A DNA stretch of 59,496 bases from a bacterium (lineage in GTDB: Bacteria; Elusimicrobiota; Elusimicrobia; Elusimicrobiales; UBA9959), in the NCBI GenBank assembly GCA_021789695.1, contig JAJYJH010000013.1, positions 1-59,496 on the forward strand, read 5' to 3'. Shown piece after piece: positions 36,171 through 44,455 of this stretch (the first letter of the stretch is position 1; every line of letters starts with the position of its first letter). Below the pieces are notes generated by a model. The model was not told the origin of the DNA. It searched no databases and was given only the letters and a program-made list of their open reading frames with translations. The position numbers were made by a program, and so were the translations under genes.

Positions 36171-36524
36171 ATGAAAGCTCTCGGACAGCACCTGATACTG
36201 GAACTTTACGACTGCAGCTCCGCCGGGCTTTCTTCGGTTTCGGCTGTGCAGGACTCTATGCTGGAGGCCGCCAGGGCCGCGAACGCGACTATAATAGACT
36301 CGATATTCCATCATTTCAAGCCGCATGGCGTTTCAGGGGTGGTGGTGATAGCGGAGTCTCATTTTGCGATACATACCTGGCCCGAGCACCGGTACGCTTC
36401 CGTGGACCTTTACACCTGCGGGGCCGGGACCAGGCCATGGGAGGCCTTCAAGGTAGTTAAGAAACTTTTCAAGGCCGGGCATTTCAGCGTGATGAAACTG
36501 GAAAGGGGCCTGCTTCCAAGATGA
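36171..36524 (+). CDS. speD: S-adenosylmethionine decarboxylase proenzyme
   Basis: 117 residues, the short SpeH-type. It makes decarboxylated AdoMet for spermidine synthesis. Self-cleavage before Ser63 in IAESHFAIHTWPEH would create the pyruvoyl group; His68 and Cys83 (YTCGAG) are the conserved active-site residues. No other cofactor is needed. It overlaps speE by 4 bases (ATGA), so the two steps are translationally coupled. Confidence 0.96.
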   Translation: MKALGQHLILELYDCSSAGLSSVSAVQDSMLEAARAANATIIDSIFHHFKPHGVSGVVVIAESHFAIHTWPEHRYASVDLYTCGAGTRPWEAFKVVKKLFKAGHFSVMKLERGLLPR

Positions 36525-37498
36525 CCGGGATGAAAAAGAGATTCGACTGGATAAAAAATTCCGACAGCATCCTCCCAAAAGGGGACTGGTTCGTGGAGTT
36601 CTTCACTCCCGGAGAACTGCATGCGCACCGCGCAGTAAAGCTTCTGGAAACCTCCTCCACGGCCTTCCAAGAGGCGGCCCTGCTGAAGACCCACACCTTC
36701 GGCAAGGTGCTCGTTATAGACGGAGAAACCCAGTCCAGCGAGTACGACGAGGCCTTCTACCACGAATCCCTCGTCTGCCCGGCGCTGCTGGCCCACCGCG
36801 CCCCGCGCGGGGCCTTCATCCTGGGCGGAGGGGAGGGCGCCACCGCCAGGGAGATACTGAACGACCGCGGCATAGAGCTAACTGTGATGGCCGACATAGA
36901 CTACAACATCCTGCGCTTCGCCGAGAAGCATTTGGGCTCCTGGCACAGGGGATCCTTCTCTGATCCCCGCCTGCGGTTGCTGGCCCAGGACGCGAAGAAG
37001 TTCATAGCAGGCACCTCGCTCAAGTTCGACCTTGTCTACTCTGACCTGCCCAGTCCGATAGAGGGCGGGCCGGCCTATTCCCTCTACACGCTGGAGTTCT
37101 ACAGGCGCTTGAAGCGCATACTGGCGCCGGGGGGGATCTTCACGCTGCAGGCCGGCCCGGGCACGCCGCTGCAGTTCGATCTTCACCCGGCCCTCTTCCA
37201 TACGCTGCGAAGGGCTTTCCGATTCGTAGGCAGCTACGCGGTCTTCATACCGGCCTACGACATGCCCTGGACTTTTCTCTACTGCACCGACGACCCCGCC
37301 GCCGACCCGGCCAAGCTGTCCGAGGCGGCGCTGGATCGCGCGGCCGCCAGCCGGCTGAAGCGCCCGCTTAAATTTTCGGACGGGCCTACGATAACAGGAG
37401 CGTTCCGGCTGCCGAAGTACTACAGGGACAGGATAAACGCCTCGCGCGCCGTGATCACGGAAAAACGCCCGATGTTCTTCAGCACCTCTCAGCATTAG
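36521..37498 (+). CDS. speE: Spermidine synthase (polyamine aminopropyltransferase)
   Basis: 325 residues. It transfers the aminopropyl group from decarboxylated AdoMet to putrescine. Domain order: N-terminal beta domain (GDWFVEFFTPGELHAHRAVK), AdoMet-binding Rossmann part with FILGGGEGATAREIL (about 103-117), the active-site loop LVYSDLPSPIEGGPAYSLYT (usual family form YDVI-D-TDP), and a C-terminal lid. In the key aspartate region the sequence has SDLPSP rather than TDP, a mild departure. With speD it gives the final step of a spermidine-type pathway; no ornithine or arginine decarboxylase is in the window. Confidence 0.92.
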   Translation: MTGMKKRFDWIKNSDSILPKGDWFVEFFTPGELHAHRAVKLLETSSTAFQEAALLKTHTFGKVLVIDGETQSSEYDEAFYHESLVCPALLAHRAPRGAFILGGGEGATAREILNDRGIELTVMADIDYNILRFAEKHLGSWHRGSFSDPRLRLLAQDAKKFIAGTSLKFDLVYSDLPSPIEGGPAYSLYTLEFYRRLKRILAPGGIFTLQAGPGTPLQFDLHPALFHTLRRAFRFVGSYAVFIPAYDMPWTFLYCTDDPAADPAKLSEAALDRAAASRLKRPLKFSDGPTITGAFRLPKYYRDRINASRAVITEKRPMFFSTSQH

Positions 37499-37527
37499 CA
37501 GACGACTTTTTGGGACGGAGGCACACG

Positions 37528-38010
37528 ATGAAAAAGACAAAGACCGCGGACAAGAAGACCATGAAGAAGGCGGCTCCCGCCGGGAAGACCGCAGCGAGGA
37601 AGGCCGCTCCGGCGAAAGCCAGGAAAACACCCGCGCAGCAGAAAAGCCGCCAGGACGAGTCCCTCACCAGGAGCGAGTTGGCGGAGATATCCGCCTCCCT
37701 CGGCGAGATGAAGGCCGACATCACGAAGAACGTCGAGGACAAGAAGAACCTGGACCTGCTGGAGCCCGAGGTCGGGGACTCCATAGACCAGGCTTCCCAG
37801 AGCCTGGACAAGGAGATCCTCTTCGAGCTTTCCGACAACGAGCGCCAGATCCTTCGAGACATAGACGCGGCCCTGCGCAAGATGGAAAAGGGAACCTACG
37901 GCTTCTGCGAGCATTGCAAGAAACCGATAGAGAAAAAGCGCATAAAGGCCCTGCCTTCGGCCCGTTACTGCATGGCCTGCCAGAGCGGTTCGGAAAAGAG
38001 CGGTTCCTGA
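37528..38010 (+). CDS. DksA/TraR-type zinc-finger protein
   Basis: 160 residues from ATG 37528, chosen because GGAGG lies 7 bases before it; the frame's first possible start is 18 bases upstream. N-terminal 50 residues are basic Lys/Ala/Pro-rich (histone-like), then a coiled-coil region (about 60-115) and a C4 zinc finger CEHC-(17)-CMAC (about 131-155). DksA-family proteins bind RNA polymerase through the secondary channel with ppGpp; the basic tail is unusual for DksA and could bind nucleic acid. A terminator follows. Confidence 0.88.
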   Translation: MKKTKTADKKTMKKAAPAGKTAARKAAPAKARKTPAQQKSRQDESLTRSELAEISASLGEMKADITKNVEDKKNLDLLEPEVGDSIDQASQSLDKEILFELSDNERQILRDIDAALRKMEKGTYGFCEHCKKPIEKKRIKALPSARYCMACQSGSEKSGS

Positions 38011-38029
38011 CACCGCCGGCCCGCCGCGG

Positions 38030-38060
38030 AAAAAGCCCCGCTTCCAGGCGGGGCTTTTTT
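38030..38060. terminator. Intrinsic terminator between the DksA-type and RDD genes
   Basis: AAAAAGCCCCGC (38030-38041), TTCCAG loop, GCGGGGCTTTTT (38048-38059). A tracts on one side and T tracts on the other let it serve both converging genes. Confidence 0.9.
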
Positions 38061-38073
38061 CGCGGCCCTGACC

Positions 38074-38985
38074 CTACGGCAGCATGCCCGGCGGCGGAGG
38101 AGCGTCCAACTGAGACTTGACCTCCACCTCGGTATGGCGCCAGTTCCTCGCCTTTGCGGTGATGACGAACCTGCGGCCGTTGGAAGAGATGACCAGCGAT
38201 TCCGGGTCCAGATTCCGGTAAAGCTCGGCGCGCACCGCGTTGACGTTGCCGGTCAGGTCGGCCAGCTGCTGCAGGTCGTTGGTATAAAAGCCGTTGTGCT
38301 TCATGTAGATGTACTCGAGCACCCCCAGTTTGGAGATCGTCTGGTGCGCGGTTATTATCTGGCGCTTTTCCGAAGGTTGCAATTTCAGCACCGTGTTGTT
38401 GAGCCAGGTGCCCATCAGTATGACCATGGTCCCCCAGGAAACTGCCATCACGAGACCGTTTGCCCAGTCGCTGCGGTCGCGGATGCTGACCACGCGGCTG
38501 CCGGCCGCGTAATCGTGAAGTGCGCGGTGGTTCTCTGTGAACAGCGCCATCAGGTAGCCTATGTTAAAGGTGGCCGAGCTCAGGAAATAGGCGAGAGCTC
38601 TCAGCAGCGCGCGGGGGAAGGAGAGGCTCCCGCCGTCCCTGGACCTGACGCGTATGTTTAGCAGGTACTTCCCGAGCGTAGCACGCCCCCCGCTGGAAAA
38701 AGCGGCCTCGTATAGGATATAGAGAAGTATCCACATCAGTTTCCAGAGTCGTTCCGCCCCTACGGAATAGTGAAGGAAGCCCCCGGACACGACCATCTTC
38801 AGCGTAACGCGGGCCAGCAGCACGAAGGGCAGCGAATCTATGACGTAGGCGACGAAACGCTCGTTGAAACCGGCCGGGACAGGCCCCTCCGAGTCCAGGC
38901 CCAACCCCGCAACCGGCCTCGGCGGCAGGTCCTGCGGCGGTTCCATCCCAGGCAGCGGCTTGAATTGAAGTTCTTCGTTTTCCAT
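38074..38985 (-). CDS. RDD-family membrane protein with C-terminal soluble domain
   Basis: 303 residues from ATG 38985, which has AGAGG 6 bases upstream; another ATG at 39018 lies just past the promoter -10 and would add 11 residues if read leaderless. RDD domain (about 38-175) with Phe-x-Ala-Tyr-x-Ile-Asp at the first helix (ERFVAYVIDSLPFVLL), TLGKYLLNIRVRSRDG and the following helices; a further helix near 180-200, then a soluble alpha-beta tail (about 210-303) ending APPPPGMLP. RDD proteins are putative small-molecule or ion carriers of unclear substrate. The extra tail is unusual. Confidence 0.85.
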   Translation of the reverse strand: MENEELQFKPLPGMEPPQDLPPRPVAGLGLDSEGPVPAGFNERFVAYVIDSLPFVLLARVTLKMVVSGGFLHYSVGAERLWKLMWILLYILYEAAFSSGGRATLGKYLLNIRVRSRDGGSLSFPRALLRALAYFLSSATFNIGYLMALFTENHRALHDYAAGSRVVSIRDRSDWANGLVMAVSWGTMVILMGTWLNNTVLKLQPSEKRQIITAHQTISKLGVLEYIYMKHNGFYTNDLQQLADLTGNVNAVRAELYRNLDPESLVISSNGRRFVITAKARNWRHTEVEVKSQLDAPPPPGMLP

Positions 38986-39023
38986 GACCATCCTCTTGGC
39001 GGGCGGTATCCAGCCCATGCACA

Positions 39024-39077
39024 ATTATATATAAAGTCCGCGGGTGGTTTGAACATCGCATAAAAAATTGTTTAAAT
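39024..39077. promoter_or_regulatory. Divergent promoters of the RDD and amidotransferase genes with overlapping -35 boxes
   Basis: Minus: -35 TTCAAA (39053-39048), 18 bases, -10 TATAAT (39029-39024). Plus: -35 TTGAAC (39049-39054), 17 bases, -10 TTAAAT (39072-39077). The two -35 boxes share five bases, so polymerase binding should be mutually exclusive. Confidence 0.5.
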
Positions 39078-39091
39078 ATGGGGTAGGAACT

Positions 39092-39922
39092 ATGTGCAGA
39101 ATCACAGCATCCATCTCCCCGGCCCGGACTACCTCCGAAGATATTCTCTGCGGAAGTCCAAGGAGCCTGCTCGTCCAGGCGGGCGCCGTGAAGGGCCGGT
39201 TCCAGGACGACGGCTGGGGCATAGGCTTTTTCAGGGAGGGGGGGCGGGAGGCGATCATAAAGAGCCCGCTGCCCGCACGGCTTAACGCCGGGACTTTCTG
39301 CCGCGCCGCCGCCAAGGCCAGGTCCCGCGTGACGCTGGCCCACGTGCGCTACGCGTCCGCTCCCGGGGTACCGATGGCTAAGCAGGTCCGCATGGAGAAC
39401 ACCCAGCCGTTCTCGGGCGGCGGCTTCATCTTCGCCCATAACGGCACGCTGTTCATAAAAGACGAGATACGCTCGCTCCTGGGAAAATACGCGTCCCGGA
39501 TAAAAGGCAACGGAGATTCAGAGGTATTGTTCTGGCAGGCGATGAAAATGCTGGACGCCTACGGCTCCCCGGCGGCGGCCTTGGAGGCCGCGTTGGACGA
39601 GATACGCACCGTCTGGGTTTCCCGCAGGGATTCCGTGCCGGGCCGCAAGTTCCCATACACCGGGCTTAACCTTTTCCTCGCTTCCAAAGATTCACTGACG
39701 GTTCTGTGCCACGCACCACGAAGCGACGCCAGGGCCTCGCTGATGACGCCGGGTTGGGAATACGGGCGCATAGCCTGGCACCGGAAGAAAAACAGAGTCG
39801 TTTTCTCCAGCGAGCCGACAGACGCCTCGCCGGGCTGGAAAAAGATGAACGACCCCGAAATAGCCTCCGCCTCCGTCTCTGGCGGAAAACTGCGGCTGTC
39901 GTTAAAAAGGGTCCAGCTATGA
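39092..39922 (+). CDS. Class II glutamine amidotransferase (YafJ-like)
   Basis: 276 residues from ATG 39092 (TAGGA 5 bases before). The first residues MCRITA put the nucleophile Cys2 at the N-terminus after Met removal, as required in this Ntn-hydrolase family; upstream in-frame codons would bury it. Supporting motifs: DDGWGIGFF, LAHVRYASA, FAHNGTLF, GNGDSEVLFW. It hydrolyses glutamine to release ammonia, but no synthase domain is attached, so the acceptor is unknown. The stop overlaps the HEAT gene start (ATGA). Confidence 0.9.
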   Translation: MCRITASISPARTTSEDILCGSPRSLLVQAGAVKGRFQDDGWGIGFFREGGREAIIKSPLPARLNAGTFCRAAAKARSRVTLAHVRYASAPGVPMAKQVRMENTQPFSGGGFIFAHNGTLFIKDEIRSLLGKYASRIKGNGDSEVLFWQAMKMLDAYGSPAAALEAALDEIRTVWVSRRDSVPGRKFPYTGLNLFLASKDSLTVLCHAPRSDARASLMTPGWEYGRIAWHRKKNRVVFSSEPTDASPGWKKMNDPEIASASVSGGKLRLSLKRVQL

Positions 39923-40545
39923 AATGGTTCCTGATGCTGCTCATCTTCGTCGCGGGCATCTACTACCTGGTCGGCCAGAAGCGCGAGGAGGCCAAAAAGC
40001 AGGAGATGATAGAGCTGGCCAAGAAGGACCAAAACGCCGTACTGCAGGAACCGTCACTGCCTCTTAAGCCGCAGAAGACATACCTTATACAGTTCTCAAA
40101 GGCCACGCTGGATACGCTCCGCAGCCTCACCCAGGACGCCAACCCGAAGGTCCGCTTCGCCGCAGCCGAACTGCTCTGGCAGTTGCAGGACGAGAGCGCG
40201 CCAGGGGTGATCAAGGACATGCTGGATAACGAGACCGAGTCTACGGTCAAGATACAGTTGATAGATATGCTCGCCAAGGACAAGAGCAAACTGAGCCTGG
40301 CACTGCTTACGGAGGCTCTCAAAGACTACGACACCGACACGCGCCTGCACGCCGTGCAGGCCATAGGGACGTTCTCCAACAAGGAGGCCATCCCGGCGCT
40401 AGACCGGGCGCTCAACGACTACGACGAGCAGGTGCGCCTGGCCGCGTTGAAGGCCGTCGACAACATCCGCAAGGACATAGAAGCCCACAAGGAGCAGCAG
40501 TTGCGCGAGCTGCAGGACAAGAAGCCGCTCTTCCGCATAGAGTGA
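39919..40545 (+). CDS. Membrane-anchored HEAT-repeat protein
   Basis: 208 residues from ATG 39919, overlapping the amidotransferase stop. A single N-terminal helix (MKWFLMLLIFVAGIYYLVGQ) anchors it, followed by about 130 residues of HEAT-like helical pairs (SLTQDANPKVRFAAAELLWQ; GVIKDMLDNETESTVKIQLI; ALKDYDTDTRLHAVQAIGTF; ALNDYDEQVRLAALKAVDNI) and a charged tail. Such repeats are protein-binding scaffolds. It lies 58 bases before the MoxR-Bat operon and may belong to it, an inference from position. Confidence 0.85.
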   Translation: MKWFLMLLIFVAGIYYLVGQKREEAKKQEMIELAKKDQNAVLQEPSLPLKPQKTYLIQFSKATLDTLRSLTQDANPKVRFAAAELLWQLQDESAPGVIKDMLDNETESTVKIQLIDMLAKDKSKLSLALLTEALKDYDTDTRLHAVQAIGTFSNKEAIPALDRALNDYDEQVRLAALKAVDNIRKDIEAHKEQQLRELQDKKPLFRIE

Positions 40546-40603
40546 CGCGGCGGTCCGGCGGCTACGGGCCGACGGCGCGTTCCCGGGCTTAAGGAGCATG
40601 ACA

Positions 40604-41593
40604 ATGGACTCGGAAATCTCTAAGCTCAACCAGAAGATACAGCAGGACGCCCTTTTCCTGCAGGACCTGCGCAGGGAAATAGGGAAAGTGGTGGTGGGCC
40701 AGGAGGACCTGATAAACGCCCTCCTCGTCGGGCTCATCGCCAACGGGCACGTGCTGGTGGAGGGTGTCCCCGGCCTGGCCAAGACCCTCACCGTCAAGAC
40801 GCTGGCCTCGGCCATCTCCGCGGCGTTCCAACGCATCCAGTTCACTCCGGACCTCCTGCCGGCCGACATCGTCGGCACGCTGGTCTTCAACCCTAAGGAG
40901 AACACGTTCAGCGTGCGCAAGGGCCCGATTTTCGCCAACATCATCCTGGCCGACGAGATAAACCGCGCGCCCGCCAAGGTGCAGAGCGCGCTGCTCGAGG
41001 GTATGCAGGAGCGACAGGTCACCATCTCGGACTCCACGTTCAGGCTGCCCGAGCTCTTCATGGTGCTGGCCACCGAGAACCCCATAGAGCAGGAGGGTAC
41101 TTACCCGCTGCCGGAGGCGCAGGTGGACCGCTTCATGCTGAAGGTCAACATCACTTACCCCAGCAAGCAGGAGGAGGCCCGGGTTCTGGAGCTGATGGCG
41201 CGCCAGACGCTTCCGCAGGCCTCCAGCGCGGTCACCGTGGAACAGGTGCTGAAGGCCCGCCAGACGGCCGACATAATCTACGTCGACGACAAGATCAAGA
41301 ACTACGTGCTGGACCTCGTCATCGCGACCAGGGAGCCGGAGAAGCACGGCCTGGAGAAAATGAAGCCGTGGATAAACTACGGCGCCAGCCCGCGCGCCAC
41401 TATCTACATGGTCCAGGCCGCCAAGGCCTACGCCTTCATCAACGGCCGCGGCTACGTGACTCCGGAGGATATCAAGGCGGTCGGCTTCGACGTGCTGCGC
41501 CACCGCGTGCTGCTGACCTACGAAGCCGAGGCCGAGAACATCACCTCGGAGGACATCGTTAAAGGGATTTTTGAGGCGGTAGAAGTCCCGTAA
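40604..41593 (+). CDS. moxR: MoxR-family AAA+ ATPase
   Basis: 329 residues. ATG 40604 was chosen because AAGGAG lies 7 bases before it; the ATG at 40598 is too close. Walker A EGVPGLAKT (about 53-61), Walker B ILADEINRAPAKVQSALLE (about 114-132), sensor 1 LATENPIEQEGTYPLPEAQ and the arginine finger region VDRFM. MoxR ATPases are chaperones that, with VWA proteins, mature or activate other complexes, and form a unit with DUF58 and Bat proteins. First gene of the seven-gene operon. Confidence 0.95.
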   Translation: MDSEISKLNQKIQQDALFLQDLRREIGKVVVGQEDLINALLVGLIANGHVLVEGVPGLAKTLTVKTLASAISAAFQRIQFTPDLLPADIVGTLVFNPKENTFSVRKGPIFANIILADEINRAPAKVQSALLEGMQERQVTISDSTFRLPELFMVLATENPIEQEGTYPLPEAQVDRFMLKVNITYPSKQEEARVLELMARQTLPQASSAVTVEQVLKARQTADIIYVDDKIKNYVLDLVIATREPEKHGLEKMKPWINYGASPRATIYMVQAAKAYAFINGRGYVTPEDIKAVGFDVLRHRVLLTYEAEAENITSEDIVKGIFEAVEVP

Positions 41594-41618
41594 GCGTTCT
41601 CCGGAGCGGAGGCCCGCA

Positions 41619-42506
41619 ATGAACACGGCTGAGCTGCTCAAGAAAGTAAGACACATAGAACTCACCACCGGCCGGCTGGTGAGCGAGACCTTCTCCGGCC
41701 AGTACCAGAGCGTCTTCAAGGGCCGCGGCATAGAATTCTCCGAAGTCCGCGAGTACGTGCCCGGCGACGACGTGCGCTCTATAGACTGGAACGTGACAGC
41801 CCGAGCGAACAAACCCTTCGTAAAGCAGTACGTCGAGGAGCGCGAGCTGACGCTGATGATACTCTGCGACGTCTCGGCGTCGCAATCGTTCGGGTCAGCC
41901 TCAAAGCCCAAGAGCGAGGCCGCCGCCGAGCTGGCGGCCATGTTCGCGTTCTCGGCGCTGAAGAACAGCGACAAGAGCGGTCTGCTGCTCTTCTCCGACA
42001 AGCCGGAACTTTACATCCCGCCGCGCAAGGGCCGCAACCACAGCCTGCGCATCATCCGCGAACTCCTCGGTTTCACCCCGAAGAGCCGCGGCACCGACGT
42101 GGCGATGGCGCTGAAGATGGCGAACCGCGTGATGAAAAGACGAGGCATCATCATCCTTATCTCCGACTTCAACTCCCCGGACTACACCCGCGAGGTGCGG
42201 CTTACCTCTACGCGCCACGATCTGATTCCGATAGTGATAACGGACCGCTTCGAGCGCGAACTTCCGGCGGCCGGGGCGCTGCTGGTCTCCGAGGACCTGG
42301 AGAGCGGGGGGGCCCTAACCGCCGACCTCGCCAGCAGGCAGTACCGGGAGGCCTACGCCCGTGACGCGGCGGCGCGCCGCGCCGCGCTGGAGACTACGCT
42401 GCGCTCGGCCGGAGCGGAGTGGATAGACATAGACCCTGCGCTACCGGTGCACGGCCCCGTGGTTAAGTTCTTCCGCCAGCGCAGGAAGAAGTTCAAGTTG
42501 ATATGA
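41619..42506 (+). CDS. DUF58 domain protein
   Basis: 295 residues, soluble, full family length. Typical segments: FSGQYQSVFKGRGIEFSEVR, EYVPGDDVRSIDWNVTARAN, the VWA-like MILCDVSASQSFG and IIILISDFNSP. DUF58 proteins have a degenerate VWA fold and pair with MoxR in Bat-type operons. GGAGG precedes the ATG, 25 bases after moxR. Overlaps the next gene by 4 bases. Confidence 0.93.
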   Translation: MNTAELLKKVRHIELTTGRLVSETFSGQYQSVFKGRGIEFSEVREYVPGDDVRSIDWNVTARANKPFVKQYVEERELTLMILCDVSASQSFGSASKPKSEAAAELAAMFAFSALKNSDKSGLLLFSDKPELYIPPRKGRNHSLRIIRELLGFTPKSRGTDVAMALKMANRVMKRRGIIILISDFNSPDYTREVRLTSTRHDLIPIVITDRFERELPAAGALLVSEDLESGGALTADLASRQYREAYARDAAARRAALETTLRSAGAEWIDIDPALPVHGPVVKFFRQRRKKFKLI

Positions 42507-43474
42507 CGAAGCTACCCCACCTCCTCCTGCTTCTGGCCGCGGCCCTGGCGCTGCCGGCCTCGGCCGACCAGGGCGGGGTTTCGATAACTCTCACCCCGCC
42601 GCCGGCCAAAGTGCCGCTGGCAAGCGATTTTACTTTCAAAGTGGTCTTCGCCATGCCGGAGGGCTTCTCTGTAAGGCCAGACACCTCCACCGCCTCCAGC
42701 CAGGATTTCGAAGCCGTTTCTTTCACAAGGACCAGCGAGAAGAAGGATGGGGGCGTAAAGAGGGATTCCTTCGACGTCAAGTCCCGCGCCTTCACGCTCG
42801 GAGTCAGCACCTACCCAGCCATCGCCTGGCTGCTGAGCGGCCGCGGCGTACCGCCCGGCACCACCGTCTACACCAGCACGTTCACGGTGGAGGTGATGCC
42901 GCTCTTCAAGATGAAGCCCGGCGAGGACATCCGCGACATCTACCGTCCCTTCCGTTATTTTCCTTGGGCCTGGCTTCTGCTGGCGCTGGCCGCGGCGCTG
43001 GCGCTCGGCGCGTGGCTGTACCTGCGCAGCAAGCGCGCCGGAGACGGCGCGGCGGACGCCTGGACGGACCCGCGCAGCCCATACCAGCGGGCCAGGGACC
43101 GCCTGGACGCACTGGGCAGGACTTCGCTGGCCGCGGCCGGAAGAATAAAGGAGTATTACACCGGCCTGACCTCCATCCTGCGCTTCTATCTCTCCGAGGA
43201 GTTCGGTATAGACGCCGTCCAGATGACCACCTCAGACTTGGCGCGCGAGCTGAAGAGCACCGGCGCGGACATTAAGACCTCGCTGAAGGCAAGGGAGTTC
43301 CTCCAGAAGGCTGACCTGGTGAAGTTCGCCAGGCTGAAGCCGGAGGACGCCCAACAGGACTCCGTGGCCCTGGCCGAGATGCTGATGGAGTTCAACAGGG
43401 CGGCAGAAAAAGCCAGGGCGCTGGAGGCGGAAAAAACGGCGGAGGCGGAACACCGCAAGGAAGGCTCCGTATGA
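42503..43474 (+). CDS. BatD-like/DUF4381-type membrane protein of the Bat operon
   Basis: 323 residues. Signal peptide (about 1-22), a beta-rich Ig-like periplasmic domain (about 25-140, GGVSITLTPPPAKVPLASDF), a Trp-rich helix (about 152-174, FPWAWLLLALAAALALGAWL), and a cytoplasmic helical domain (about 190-300) with AGRIKEYYTGLTSILRFYLS, a pattern shared by the C-terminal part of BatD/DUF4381 proteins. A second, longer BatD is encoded at 46159-47997, so the operon carries two related proteins. Overlaps both neighbours by 4 bases. Confidence 0.8.
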   Translation: MTKLPHLLLLLAAALALPASADQGGVSITLTPPPAKVPLASDFTFKVVFAMPEGFSVRPDTSTASSQDFEAVSFTRTSEKKDGGVKRDSFDVKSRAFTLGVSTYPAIAWLLSGRGVPPGTTVYTSTFTVEVMPLFKMKPGEDIRDIYRPFRYFPWAWLLLALAAALALGAWLYLRSKRAGDGAADAWTDPRSPYQRARDRLDALGRTSLAAAGRIKEYYTGLTSILRFYLSEEFGIDAVQMTTSDLARELKSTGADIKTSLKAREFLQKADLVKFARLKPEDAQQDSVALAEMLMEFNRAAEKARALEAEKTAEAEHRKEGSV

Positions 43475-44454
43475 TCTCCTTCAAGTACCCGCTGGTGCTG
43501 CTGCTGATCCCTGCGCTAGGGCTGCTGACCGCCGTGGCCTGGTCCCAGCGCGCGCGCAGGCTGGAGACTGCCGGAGTCCCCGCGCCGCTGCCGGCCATGC
43601 GCACGATGCGTTCCCGCCTCTTCCTGGCCGTCCCTTTCTGGGGCAGGGTGCTGGCCCTGCTGCTGCTGACGCTCGCGCTGGCCAGGCCACAGAGGGCCAC
43701 GCGCGGGGAGGTGCCGCCGGCCGAAGGCATAGACATAATACTGGCCATGGACACCTCCTACAGCATGGCCGCCGAGGATTTCCAGCCGGACAGGCTGGAG
43801 GCAGCCAAGCAGGCGGCCGAGGAATTCGTCAAGGGCCGGCGGAACGACCGCATCGGGGTCCTGGTCTTCGGCGGCGTGGCCATGCTCACCTGCCCGCTGA
43901 CGCTGGACTACCAGTCGGTACTCGACACAATAAAGTCCACCTACATCAACATGACCGGGGCCGACGGCACGGCGATAGGCGACGCGATTGTGACGGCGGT
44001 CAACCACCTGAAGGACAGCAAGGCCAAGAGCAAGGTAATCATTCTGCTCACCGACGGCCGCTCCAACACCGGGCTGGTCACCGACCTGACCATGGCCGCG
44101 AAGACAGCCGCGGCCTATGGCATAAAGATCTACGCGATAGGAACGGCGCGCAAGGGCCGGGCCCAGATAAGCACCGGGGACCCGATGCAGCCGGTGATCT
44201 ACACGGACGACGACCTGGACGAGTCCGCGCTACGCGAGATAGCGGACTACACCGGAGGCCAGTTCTACCGGGCGCAGAACAACTCCGAGCTGCGCGACAT
44301 CTATTCTAAGATCGACTCCATGGAAAGAACGAAGTTCGATTCCAAGAGCTACACGCAGTACTCCGACAAGTATATGTACTTCCTCACGCCGGCGCTGCTG
44401 TTGCTGACGCTGCTTTTCGTGCTGGAAAAAACTTATTTCAGGACGGTCCCATAG
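43471..44454 (+). CDS. batA: VWA-domain membrane protein BatA
   Basis: 327 residues. N-terminal helix (about 3-22), second helix near 50-72, then a VWA domain (about 88-280) whose MIDAS metal site is DTSYSMAAED with Thr in GADGTAIGDAI and Asp in LLTDGRSNTG, and a C-terminal helix (about 303-322). The layout is that of BatA/Aer proteins. Overlaps the gene before by 4 bases and is 1 base before BatB-C. Confidence 0.93.
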   Translation: MISFKYPLVLLLIPALGLLTAVAWSQRARRLETAGVPAPLPAMRTMRSRLFLAVPFWGRVLALLLLTLALARPQRATRGEVPPAEGIDIILAMDTSYSMAAEDFQPDRLEAAKQAAEEFVKGRRNDRIGVLVFGGVAMLTCPLTLDYQSVLDTIKSTYINMTGADGTAIGDAIVTAVNHLKDSKAKSKVIILLTDGRSNTGLVTDLTMAAKTAAAYGIKIYAIGTARKGRAQISTGDPMQPVIYTDDDLDESALREIADYTGGQFYRAQNNSELRDIYSKIDSMERTKFDSKSYTQYSDKYMYFLTPALLLLTLLFVLEKTYFRTVP

Positions 44455-44455
44455 C

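Noticed and set aside
39018-39024. Leaderless start of the RDD gene at 39018
   Set aside because: ATG 38985 has AGAGG at good spacing and avoids 11 extra residues. It is kept as a possible alternative only.
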